A stretch of DNA of 64,000 nucleotides from positions 310,001 through 374,000 of the forward strand of contig NZ_RAHW01000001.1 in NCBI RefSeq assembly GCF_004117875.1, in the 5' to 3' direction. Origin of the DNA: Geomonas oryzae. GTDB lineage: Bacteria > Desulfobacterota > Desulfuromonadia > Geobacterales > Geobacteraceae. Below are positions 9,149-16,776 of the stretch, piece after piece (position 1 is the stretch's first letter; the number at the start of each line of letters is the position of its first letter). Made by a program: the position numbers and the translations under genes. The notes under the pieces are model-generated. The model made no database searches, was not told where the DNA came from, and saw only the letters and a program-made list of their open reading frames with translations.

Positions 9149-11043
9149 CGGACGCCACCAAGACAACTTCCGCCGCCATCGACGCAAAGGCGTACCTGGA
9201 CTGGGGGAACGAGCGTTACACCGCCGGAGATGTGCAAGGCGCCGTCGCATGCTACCGTGCCGCCCTGCGGCTAACCCCCGACCTCGCGCCGGCGCACTAC
9301 AACCTCGGGTGCGCCTTGCAACGGCTCTCGGGGCCGGCTGATGCCTTACCGCATTTCGAGTGCGCGGCGAGGCTCGAGCCTCAGTGGAGTGATGCGCACG
9401 GCATGTACGGCTTGGCCCTTGCGCGGTCGGGACGCATGGCCGAAGCAGCCGAGGAACTGCGAAGGGCATGTGGACTCGCGCCGGACCGGGCGGACTACCA
9501 AAACGACCTCGGTCTCGCGCTGAACGCCCTCGGACACGGCGAAGAGGCCCATGCCGCCTTCAAGGAGGCGATCCGCCTCGACCCGCTATCCCCCGTCTAC
9601 CACGCGAACATCGCCGTGCTGCTGGAGCGCTTCGGCCACGTCGCGGCCGCCATCCGCTCCTGCCTGGAGGCGCTCAGGCTGCAACCGGATTTCCCCGAGG
9701 CGCACCACAACCTCGGGACGGCGCTCAAGGCGCAGGGAAGGCACGCGGAGGCAATCGCGCATTACCGCGAAGCGCTCCGCTTGAGGCCGGGTTACGAAGA
9801 TGCACTAAGCTGCCTCCTGTTCACCCTGCTTTACCCGGCGCACATAGGGGAAGAGGCCGTTTTCGCCGAACATGCAGCCTTCGGCGCCGCACACCGTTTT
9901 GCGCCCCCCCCACACGACAACGCCCCGACGAGCGGCCGGATACTGAAGCTTGGGTACCTTTCTGCCGATTTCAGGGAACACGCCGTGGCGCGCTTCATCG
10001 AGCCGGTGCTGAAAAACCACGACCGGACGCGTTTCCAGGTCTTTTGCTATGCGAACGTCACCGTTCCCGACGGCAGGAGCGCTCGGATCGCCGCCCTGTG
10101 CGACCGCTTCGTCGGCATCGCGGGACTTTCCGACGCGCAGCTCTTCGAGCTTCTCCGCCGGGACGGGATCGACATCCTCATCGACCTCTCGGGGCACTCG
10201 GCGGGAAACCGCCTGACCCTCTTCGCGCACAAGCCCGTTCCGGTGCAGATGACCTGGATCGGCTACCCCTTTTCGACCGGACTTGCTGCCATCGATTACC
10301 GCATCACCGACGCCATCTGCGATCCACCTGGGGCGACCGAACGCTTTCACACCGAGGAACTGCTGCGACTTCCCGGTCCGTTCTCATGCTTCGCCCCACC
10401 CGAGGAGGCACCCGAGGTCGCCGAACTGCCGGCGCTTACGGCGCGCCACGTGACCTTCGGCTCCTTCAACAACCCGGCGAAGATCACGCCGGAAACGGTG
10501 GCGCTCTGGTCTGAGGTGCTACACGCCGTGCCGGACGCGCGCCTTTTGCTGAAGGGTTATTCCCTAGCCTGCGCCGAAACGAGCCGGCGCTTTATGGATG
10601 CCTTCGCTGCGCACGGGATCGACCGGGAGAGGCTGACTCTCACCGGCAACACCCCCTCCTACCGCGATCACCTGGCCCTCTACGGGAAGGTGGACATCGC
10701 CCTGGACACCTTCCCCTACAACGGCACCACGACCACCTGTGAAGCGCTCTGGATGGGGGTGCCCGTCGTTACCCTCTCGGGGGGGGTACACCGCGCTCGG
10801 GTCGGGGTCTCGCTCCTTAGCACGGTGGGGCTCCCGGAACTGGCGGCCGATGACGCCTGTCGCTTCGTGGAGACCGCCCGGATGCTCGCCTCGGACCTGC
10901 CGCGACTCGCCTCCATCAGAAAGACGCTCCGCGCCCGGATGGCAGCCTCCCCTCTCACCGACGGGGCCGGTTTCACCCGTACCCTCGAACAGGCTCTGGT
11001 ATCAGCGTGGGGTAAGTGGTGTCGCGAAAGAGCGCACGTATAG
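9145..11043 (+). CDS. TPR protein with O-GlcNAc transferase-type GT41 domain, 632 aa
   Basis: Residues 10 to about 245 are successive TPR units (for example AHYNLGCALQRL, AHHNLGTALKAQGRHAEAI). From about 266 the protein becomes a GT41/SPINDLY-type transferase: LGYLSADFREHAVARFIEP holds the conserved GY-S-D-H pattern, and DTFPYNGTTTTCEALWMGV (about 522-540) followed by LSGGVHRARVG is the UDP-sugar-binding end of the family. Known members attach GlcNAc or related sugars to serine or threonine; bacterial ones often lie at flagellar loci. The ATG overlaps the stop of the giant glycosyltransferase (ATGA), with AAGGGG upstream, so the three genes form one operon. It converges on flaF and ends about 1.7 kb from the flagellin gene, making flagellin a plausible acceptor. 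Acceptor and donor are inferred. Confidence 0.88.
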   Translation: MTDATKTTSAAIDAKAYLDWGNERYTAGDVQGAVACYRAALRLTPDLAPAHYNLGCALQRLSGPADALPHFECAARLEPQWSDAHGMYGLALARSGRMAEAAEELRRACGLAPDRADYQNDLGLALNALGHGEEAHAAFKEAIRLDPLSPVYHANIAVLLERFGHVAAAIRSCLEALRLQPDFPEAHHNLGTALKAQGRHAEAIAHYREALRLRPGYEDALSCLLFTLLYPAHIGEEAVFAEHAAFGAAHRFAPPPHDNAPTSGRILKLGYLSADFREHAVARFIEPVLKNHDRTRFQVFCYANVTVPDGRSARIAALCDRFVGIAGLSDAQLFELLRRDGIDILIDLSGHSAGNRLTLFAHKPVPVQMTWIGYPFSTGLAAIDYRITDAICDPPGATERFHTEELLRLPGPFSCFAPPEEAPEVAELPALTARHVTFGSFNNPAKITPETVALWSEVLHAVPDARLLLKGYSLACAETSRRFMDAFAAHGIDRERLTLTGNTPSYRDHLALYGKVDIALDTFPYNGTTTTCEALWMGVPVVTLSGGVHRARVGVSLLSTVGLPELAADDACRFVETARMLASDLPRLASIRKTLRARMAASPLTDGAGFTRTLEQALVSAWGKWCRERAHV

Positions 11044-11205
11044 AGAAGGCACTGCCGGGGAAGTATAGGCCGGTGAGGCGTGCAGCGGCCATAATGACGA
11101 TAGGGTTGTCGGGGGTGAAAAAGGGTTCAGGCGGGATCGGCGCGAGGCCCCTCGCAGGGGAGAAAGGAACCTTGTCCTTCCTCCCCCCGAAGCGCAGCCG
11201 TGCAG

Positions 11206-11595
11206 CTAACCTTCGGTCGCGGGAGTGGTCCTCAGGCCGGCGGCGATGTTGAAGTTGATGTCGACGACGATGGCGAGTTTGTCCGGGGCCGGGTAAGCCA
11301 TCACCTCGAACAACCTCTTGTCCACGAACAGGCTAAGGTTGAGGATGTCTTCCCTCAGCTTTTTAGGCATCGGGTGATTCGGCTCGGTGAGCTCGGCCTG
11401 GAAGAAACTCCAGACCTTCTGGTTGTACTTGATCGCCTCAAGCATCTTCGCCTCGCGGTCCGGGGCATCCCAGTTATCCTGGACCGCCTTCAGCATCAGC
11501 CCAGCCTTGGTCAGCACGGAGGCTTCGAGTTCGCGTCCCGACATGCTCTCCTTCTGGATACCGACGTACTCCTTGATCGCGTTGTTAGTTTGCAT
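11206..11595 (-). CDS. flaF: Flagellar biosynthesis regulator FlaF
   Basis: A 129-residue protein with the FlaF pattern: SGRELEASVLTKAGLML, then a central EAIKYNQKVWSFFQAEL, a helix LREDILNLSLFVDKRLFEV, and the C-terminal INFNIAAGL. FlaF is best known from alphaproteobacteria such as Caulobacter, where it works opposite FlbT and helps flagellin secretion and assembly. The ATG has GAGGAG ten bases upstream and overlaps the end of flbT by 11 bases, indicating coupled translation. It is the last gene of the flagellin-unknown-flbT-flaF group and faces the convergent GT41 gene across 162 bases that show no clear terminator. Confidence 0.88.
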   Translation of the reverse strand: MQTNNAIKEYVGIQKESMSGRELEASVLTKAGLMLKAVQDNWDAPDREAKMLEAIKYNQKVWSFFQAELTEPNHPMPKKLREDILNLSLFVDKRLFEVMAYPAPDKLAIVVDINFNIAAGLRTTPATEG

Positions 11596-11974
11596 TTTTC
11601 AGTAGCTCCTCTTCGTACTCGATGAGATTCTTCGCAATTTTGAGGGCCTGGTAGTAGCCGCCAGCCTCGATCCGTTCGTTCAACTGCTCGATGAGTGGCT
11701 TCGTGCTCGGCGCCGCCTTCAGTATCTCGCCGGCCAGTTCCGCATACGTCTTGACGTAGGTCGGCACGTTCGGCTCGTCGATGTACATGAGCTGGATGGT
11801 GAAATAGACGCGCCTGCAGGGCGTGGTGATGTCCTTCTCGCCCAGGATGTCCTTTTCGCGCAGGATGGGAACCGTGTTCTCGATGAACAGGACGGTACCC
11901 TTGCCGCCATTTCTGACCACTGCGCCGCCCACGATCAGCCGTTCGTTGCTCTTCAGAGTGATTTTCAGGGACAT
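11585..11974 (-). CDS. flbT: Flagellin mRNA regulator FlbT
   Basis: A 129-residue protein matching FlbT: it opens SLKITLKSNERLIVGGAVVR, continues with LFIENTVPILREKDIL, then PCRRVYFTIQLMYID and a helical C-terminus ending YYQALKIAKNLIEYEE. In Caulobacter FlbT is a post-transcriptional regulator that associates with the 5' untranslated region of flagellin mRNA and promotes its decay until the hook is complete. Here flagellin lies two genes upstream and has a long leader with a stable hairpin, consistent with the same control (inference). The gene starts 5 bases after the stop of the unknown 249-aa protein and overlaps flaF. The ribosome site is weak, which suggests translation coupled to the gene before. 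Confidence 0.88.
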   Translation of the reverse strand: MSLKITLKSNERLIVGGAVVRNGGKGTVLFIENTVPILREKDILGEKDITTPCRRVYFTIQLMYIDEPNVPTYVKTYAELAGEILKAAPSTKPLIEQLNERIEAGGYYQALKIAKNLIEYEEELLKNAN

Positions 11975-11979
11975 GTCGG

Positions 11980-12729
11980 TTAGCTCAACCCTTTCAGGAA
12001 TTGAGGGCGGTGTAGCGTCACCCCCTGAGCAACTGAATCTGCAAATTGCTGGCCAACCTCGACACTTTTTTGCGCGGCACCAGCGTCCGAGGCAATCGGA
12101 AGCAAATCCAAGGATTCCGAGCCTTTGGAAGCGGTGAATATGCCCGCGAAGCGCCCGTCGCGCAAAAGGGACGCGGTGCCGGCGGCGATATCGCCGCGCA
12201 TCGCCTGCAGCGAACTGGCCGCTGCGTCAAGTTTGTCAACGTGGTCAGCAATTTGACTGTCGTCCGAGTTCATGGAGAGCGGCTCTGGAAGCTCCATCTG
12301 CTTGCGAGCCTCGACGACGGGAGGTGGCGGAGGGATGGTGAGCTGGTCGATCTCCTTACGGAGGGCGTTGTAGGACCTGAGCAGCCGGACCCTTTCCTTG
12401 TCTTGCGGTGCGAAGGGAGGGAAATTCTTCACGATCGTTTCGAGAGGTTCCTTCAGCTTGTCAATCCTTTGACCCATCTCCCGCGCCGCCTCGTCGGTCC
12501 TGCGGATGGCAGCCGCGGCGGAGTTTTTGCGCTCGTTTTCCCTGACGATGTCGCCGATACGGGAGTCGGTCTGCTCGGAAACGAGCACCTGGTCGGCGAT
12601 TAGGGGGTCGGACGGCTTTTGTTTTTCGGTCTGGGGAGTCTGGGCGTAGCTGGAGGGGGAAGTGGGTGAGGCGGGAAGAGAAGCGGAAGCGATAGGAACG
12701 CTCTCTGGTTGCAGCCGGTCGATTAACAT
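11980..12729 (-). CDS. Unknown protein between flagellin and flbT, 249 aa
   Basis: I do not recognise this protein. It has no signal peptide or membrane helix. Residues 1-45 are rich in Ser, Pro, Thr and Gln and probably disordered. Residues 50-135 are charged and helical (ENERKNSAAAAIRRTDEAAR, RLLRSYNALRKEIDQLTIPP), followed by a run of five prolines. Residues 160-190 (HVDKLDAAASSLQAMRGDIA) loosely recall the helices near a flagellin C-terminus, but the similarity is too short to assign. The ATG has GGGGG upstream. It is co-directional with fliC, 59 bases after its stop, and 5 bases before flbT. A role in flagellin export, folding or control is guilt by association only. Confidence 0.75.
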   Translation of the reverse strand: MLIDRLQPESVPIASASLPASPTSPSSYAQTPQTEKQKPSDPLIADQVLVSEQTDSRIGDIVRENERKNSAAAAIRRTDEAAREMGQRIDKLKEPLETIVKNFPPFAPQDKERVRLLRSYNALRKEIDQLTIPPPPPVVEARKQMELPEPLSMNSDDSQIADHVDKLDAAASSLQAMRGDIAAGTASLLRDGRFAGIFTASKGSESLDLLPIASDAGAAQKSVEVGQQFADSVAQGVTLHRPQFLKGLS

Positions 12730-12752
12730 ATGCTACCCCCGGTGAAGAGGGA

Positions 12753-12780
12753 TTGCGGAGCGGGTTTCCCCGCTCCGCAA
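12753..12780 (-). other. Perfect 12-bp stem with GAAA loop after flagellin stop
   Basis: In the transcript the arms TTGCGGAGCGGG and CCCGCTCCGCAA pair without mismatch around a GAAA tetraloop, a very stable fold, 8 bases after the flagellin stop. No run of T follows, so it is unlikely to be a full intrinsic terminator. It could protect the 3' end of flagellin mRNA or act as a partial terminator so that flagellin is made in excess over the unknown protein, FlbT and FlaF. Confidence 0.7.
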
Positions 12781-12788
12781 AGCTAGGG

Positions 12789-13610
12789 TTAGAACAGCCT
12801 GAGGACGGCCTGTGCTGCCTGGGAAGACATCGAGAGCGAGGTGGTGCCCAAGCTCTGACGGGTCTGCAGCATCAGCATGTTGGCGCCTTCCTGGTTCATA
12901 TCGGCCAGGGTCAGGTTGTCAGCACCGGTCTGCAGGGTGTTGATCATCGAGTCCGTGAAGTTCTGACGGATGGTGATTACGTTCAGGTTAGCAGCCAGGG
13001 TCTGGGTGTTGGTCCTGAGGGTCGAGATCGCGGTGTCCATCTTCGCGGTGTCGGTGGTGATGTTGGCGTTGGTCTGCCAGTTGCTGGTGGCGGTGCCGCC
13101 GAGGCTCAGGCCGGTGGAGTTGGCCAGGAAGCCGACTACGTTGAGGCTGGAGCTCGCGTTCTCGTTGAAGTTGACGGTCAGGGTGTTGGTGGAGCTCAGC
13201 AGGTTGAGGCCGCGGTACCCGGAGTCCGAGGAGATGTTGTCGATCTGGGACTGGATGGTGCTGTACTGGGCCCCCAGGGTGGACCTGGTCGTGGTGTCGC
13301 TGGTGGAAAGGGCGGATTGCGCGATACCTTTTGCCGCGTTGATCAGGCCAGTGATGGCGGTGATGCCGGCGTTGGCTGCGGAAACGGTCTGTACCGCTTC
13401 TGCCATGCCGTCCTTACGGTCGGCGAGGTCGCTGGCGCGCTGGCTCGCGTTCTGAGCCGCGAAGTAGTTGGTCGGGTTGTCGAGTGCGCTGTTGACCTGC
13501 TTGCCGGAGGAAAGCCTTTCCTGGGTCCTGTTCAGGAGCTTGCTGGTCTGTTGGAGGTTGAGAAGGTTGGTCCTCATGCCTGCGGTGAGAGAGATGTCGT
13601 TGGTGCTCAT
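12789..13610 (-). CDS. fliC: Flagellin, 273 aa
   Basis: Structural subunit of the flagellar filament. The N-terminal D0/D1 helices (MRTNLLNLQQTSKLLNRTQE, RLSSGKQVNSALDNPTNYF) and the C-terminal helix (NMLMLQTRQSLGTTSLSMSS) are typical. The middle, about 140-185, is short and rich in Ser, Thr and Asn, so D2/D3 are essentially missing, as in small alphaproteobacterial-type flagellins. The start at 13610 has AAGGAG eight bases upstream; an in-frame ATG at 13643 lies in the leader and lacks support. Surface Ser/Thr in the middle are candidate glycosylation sites given the transferase genes on both sides. A sigma-28-like promoter and long leader lie upstream; FlbT and FlaF are encoded downstream. 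Confidence 0.95.
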   Translation of the reverse strand: MSTNDISLTAGMRTNLLNLQQTSKLLNRTQERLSSGKQVNSALDNPTNYFAAQNASQRASDLADRKDGMAEAVQTVSAANAGITAITGLINAAKGIAQSALSTSDTTTRSTLGAQYSTIQSQIDNISSDSGYRGLNLLSSTNTLTVNFNENASSSLNVVGFLANSTGLSLGGTATSNWQTNANITTDTAKMDTAISTLRTNTQTLAANLNVITIRQNFTDSMINTLQTGADNLTLADMNQEGANMLMLQTRQSLGTTSLSMSSQAAQAVLRLF

Positions 13611-13636
13611 GGTGTTTCTCCTTTTCTGGGTTTTTA

Positions 13637-13652
13637 CCGGCATTCTTGCCGG
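13637..13652 (-). promoter_or_regulatory. Hairpin in flagellin mRNA leader
   Basis: CCGGCA and TGCCGG form a perfect 6-bp stem with a 4-base loop, about 27 bases upstream of the flagellin start codon and just 5' of the ribosome-binding site, within a leader of roughly 140 bases. Because flbT, whose Caulobacter relative acts on the flagellin leader, is in the same locus, this is a candidate FlbT target. That link is inference. Confidence 0.5.
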
Positions 13653-13754
13653 CTTGTGAAACCTGGTTGATGGTTACGTTCCGACGAGGTCTTATGTCCC
13701 GGGCCTCCTGCCCAACGGCGAAACTCGCCGGCGCGTCCTGCGCTTTTGTAAGGA

Positions 13755-13782
13755 ATATCGACACTCGGGGGTAGGAACTTTA
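13755..13782 (-). promoter_or_regulatory. Sigma-28 (FliA)-type promoter of flagellin
   Basis: Reading the minus strand, TAAAGTTC is followed after 12 bases by GTCGATAT, close to the FliA consensus TAAAGTTT-N11-GCCGATAA, with a spacer one base longer. It sits right after the terminator of the preceding gene and about 145 bases upstream of the flagellin start. fliA and flgM are both in this window, so class-III timing of flagellin is expected. Confidence 0.65.
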
Positions 13783-13783
13783 A

Positions 13784-13806
13784 CGAAAAATCGCCCCGTT
13801 GCGATT
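13784..13806 (-). terminator. Intrinsic terminator after the TPR-GT9 operon
   Basis: On the minus strand AATCGC and GCGATT pair around a 6-base loop and are followed by TTTTT. It lies 12 bases past the stop of the 985-aa glycosyltransferase and just before the flagellin promoter, so it separates the two transcription units. Confidence 0.65.
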
Positions 13807-13818
13807 ATTTTTGTCAAA

Positions 13819-16776
13819 TTATCGACGCTTCAGTTTTTCCTCCAAAGCCGCGCGGATCCGGCACAGCCCCCCCTGCCAGTCGCCCGGGCGCTCCTGCCGG
13901 AAGATGCGCATGGACGGGTACCAGGGGGAGTCGTCCCGGTCGGCGAACCAACGCCAGTCACAGGAGTAAGGGAGCATGAGCCATACCGGCGCCCCCATCC
14001 CGCCGGCCAGGTGGGCCGCCGCGGTGTCGACGGTGACCAGAAGGTCGAGTCCGGCGACGATCGCCGCGCTGTCATCGAAATCCGCGATCCGGGGCGCGAG
14101 GTCGGCGGCAGGGAGCACCGCCGGATCGGGCGCCTCGCCAAGCTGCAGCGCATAGAAGGTCACCCCCTCCATATCGGCTAGAAGGGCGAACTCCTTAAAG
14201 GGGCAGGCGCGGTTTCTCGGCAGGGGACCGCCGCGCCAGACGAGGCCGACCCTGAGGCGCCCCTCGTCCTCCAGGACGAGGTCCCAGAGCGCCGCGCGCC
14301 GGGGGTGCGGGATGAGGTAGGGGCGCCACGGTGGCATCCGCTCGAGCGTGGTGCCAAAGAGGTGGGGGAGGCTCGCAAGCTGCACCTGGAGGTCGCAGAC
14401 AGGGATCGCCTCACCCTTGGCGCAGACCGCGCTCACCCCGGGAACACGAGCGATGAGCGGCTTAAGAGACGGAAGCTGGCAGCGCACCACCACCCTCCCC
14501 CCACGCTCCGCTACGAGCGGGGCGTAGCGCACGAACTGCAGCGTATCGCCAAGCCCTTGCTCGCACTGCAAGAGGATGGTGCGCCCACGAAGCTCCTCGC
14601 CGCGCCAGACGGGGAGCGAAAGCTCGGGATCTTTCCCCGCAAGGCGCCACTCATACTCGCGCCAGCCACGCTCGAATGCACCTGTGGAGAGGAGGCTAAG
14701 CGCCAGGTTCCAGTGCCCTTCCTGATGTCCCGGCACCATGGCGAGGAGCTCCTCGTAGGTGGCAATGGCATCGTGGGGCTGCATCAGGTCCTGGTAGGCG
14801 GTCCCAAGGTTGATGCGTGCCTCCAGATAATGGGGGTCCCGGGCGATCGCCTCGCGGTACAGCGCAACCGCCTGTGCCGGCTCCTCGAGTACCTGGAGGC
14901 AGCAGCCCAGATTGACGTAGGCGGGAAGGTACCCCGGGTTCAGCTCCAGTGCGCGCTGGAACAGCGGAAGGGCGGCCTGGTGCGCGTCGCGCATCACAAA
15001 TAGCGCGCCGAGGTTGTTGTAGGCGTCGGCAAGGCCGGGGTTCAGGTCCAGGGCGCGCCGGTAGCTCGCCTCCGCCTCGGCGCTGGCCCCCTGATCCTGC
15101 AGGGCGAGTCCCAGGTTGTTGTGCACCTCGGCTAGGTCGGGGCACCGGGCGAGCAGCGCGCGGTAGGCACGTACCGCGCCGTCGAGATTGCCTGCGTCCC
15201 GCAGGCGGTTACCCTCCCGGAAGATGAGGTTCGGGTCGAGGTCCGGACGGGGGGCGAGGAAAAGCTGTTCGGTCAGCGCGGGGACCACCGTCCCCCAATC
15301 CCCCGGTGCCTCCTGCCGATAGATGGTCACGCTCGGGTACCAGGGGGAGTCGGCGCGTCCGACGAGCCAGCGCCAGTCGCAGGAGAAGGGAAGCATGAGG
15401 TGCACCGGTTTACCCATCGCCGCCGCCAGATGCGCCACCGCAGTGTCTACCGAAACTACCGCGTCTAGCTGGTCGATGAGGGCGGCGGTGTCGGCGAAGT
15501 TCTTCAGGTCGGCGCTATAGTCGCGCAGCGCACCGCAGGAGCAAAGCAGGGCTACGTCTTCGGGAGAGGCGCCTAACTGCAGGTTGTAAAGCGTCACCCC
15601 CGGGATGCGGGCGAGCGGGAGGAGTTCCCGCACCGGCAGCGACCGGAAGCGGTCGTTCTTGTAACTGGCGCTCCCGGCCCACACGAGGCCGATCTTGAAC
15701 CCTTCCTCGGGCGCGAGCCTGTCGCGCCAGGCTGCGACGCGCTCCCGGTCCGCCGAGATGGGAGGGGACTGCGCCGGGATGCTCGAAAGCGTGGTCCCCA
15801 TGAGATGCGGCAGGCTCATAAGGTAGCACCAGGTGTCGAAGCGTGGGGGGGCGTCACCCGCCGCGACGAAGGTGATGCCGTCACCTTGTGCGGCGAAGAG
15901 CGGCAGGAGCTCGCGGCGACACTCGAGCAGGACCCGCTCGCCGCGCCGGGCGAGCAACTGGGCGTAGCGGAAGAACTGGATTGCGTCGCCGAAACCCTGT
16001 TCAGCGCGCACGAGGAGGATACGCCCGGCAAGCGGTGAGCCGTCCCACCCTCCTTCGGCCAGTCCGGCGCGCGGATCCTTCAGGCGCCATTCGTACTCGC
16101 GCCACCCCTCGGTGTAGTCGCCGGTAACGAGAAGGACGAGGGCCAGATTCCAGTGTGCATCCACGTTTTGCGGATCGACCGAAAGCGCCGCGCGCTGCGC
16201 GTCGATCGCCTCGTCGAAGCGGTTCAGCGCGAGGAGGGAACCGCCAAGGTTCACCCATCCCTTCACGTGCCCCGGATGCAGCTCCACAACCTTGCGGTAG
16301 CACTGCACCGCCCCCTCCCACTCCGCCTGGCGGCGCAGGGCGTGCCCCAGGTGGTAATAGGCGTCGACGTAGTTCGGATCGAGGGCTATGGCGTCGCAGT
16401 AACGCTCAACCGCCTCGGCGAAGCGGCCGAGCTTCAGCAGGGCGTTTCCCAGGTTCCCCTGCGCCTCCGGGTACTCCGGGCGCAACCCGAGCGCGCGCCG
16501 GTACGATGCCGCCGCCTCATCCGGTCGCCCCATCTCCTCCAGGATCACCCCCAGATTGTTATGCGCCTCGGCCAGGCCCGGAGCGAGCAAGGCGGCGCGG
16601 GAAAAAAGCTCGCAGGCCTCTACCAGGTCCCCCCGCTGTCGGGCGAGGACGCCGGAGAGGGTCAAAAGCTCGACGTTGTCGGGCTCCTCACGCAAAAGCG
16701 CAGCGCAAAGCTCACCCGCACGCTCGACGCGGTTTTCCGACAGCGCCTGGTTCAATTCGGTAAAACGGTCGGTCAA
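13819..16776 (-). CDS. Double-module TPR + GT9-like glycosyltransferase, 985 aa
   Basis: The protein is two repeats of the same plan. TPR units fill about 1-235 and 515-720. Each set is followed by a heptosyltransferase-like (GT9) domain: about 250-505, starting ILLVRAEQGFGDAIQFFRYA, and about 732-985, starting RTILLQCEQGLGDTLQFVRY. Each GT9 copy keeps the family signature late in the domain, (V)DTA-AHLA--MG-PV-LMLP, followed by DWRW and DSPWYPS. GT9 enzymes normally transfer heptose or similar sugars; the donor here is unknown. No signal peptide is present. Its ATG overlaps the stop of the 1448-aa relative (ATGA), and a terminator follows it. It lies directly upstream of the flagellin transcription unit. 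Confidence 0.85.
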   Translation of the reverse strand: MTDRFTELNQALSENRVERAGELCAALLREEPDNVELLTLSGVLARQRGDLVEACELFSRAALLAPGLAEAHNNLGVILEEMGRPDEAAASYRRALGLRPEYPEAQGNLGNALLKLGRFAEAVERYCDAIALDPNYVDAYYHLGHALRRQAEWEGAVQCYRKVVELHPGHVKGWVNLGGSLLALNRFDEAIDAQRAALSVDPQNVDAHWNLALVLLVTGDYTEGWREYEWRLKDPRAGLAEGGWDGSPLAGRILLVRAEQGFGDAIQFFRYAQLLARRGERVLLECRRELLPLFAAQGDGITFVAAGDAPPRFDTWCYLMSLPHLMGTTLSSIPAQSPPISADRERVAAWRDRLAPEEGFKIGLVWAGSASYKNDRFRSLPVRELLPLARIPGVTLYNLQLGASPEDVALLCSCGALRDYSADLKNFADTAALIDQLDAVVSVDTAVAHLAAAMGKPVHLMLPFSCDWRWLVGRADSPWYPSVTIYRQEAPGDWGTVVPALTEQLFLAPRPDLDPNLIFREGNRLRDAGNLDGAVRAYRALLARCPDLAEVHNNLGLALQDQGASAEAEASYRRALDLNPGLADAYNNLGALFVMRDAHQAALPLFQRALELNPGYLPAYVNLGCCLQVLEEPAQAVALYREAIARDPHYLEARINLGTAYQDLMQPHDAIATYEELLAMVPGHQEGHWNLALSLLSTGAFERGWREYEWRLAGKDPELSLPVWRGEELRGRTILLQCEQGLGDTLQFVRYAPLVAERGGRVVVRCQLPSLKPLIARVPGVSAVCAKGEAIPVCDLQVQLASLPHLFGTTLERMPPWRPYLIPHPRRAALWDLVLEDEGRLRVGLVWRGGPLPRNRACPFKEFALLADMEGVTFYALQLGEAPDPAVLPAADLAPRIADFDDSAAIVAGLDLLVTVDTAAAHLAGGMGAPVWLMLPYSCDWRWFADRDDSPWYPSMRIFRQERPGDWQGGLCRIRAALEEKLKRR

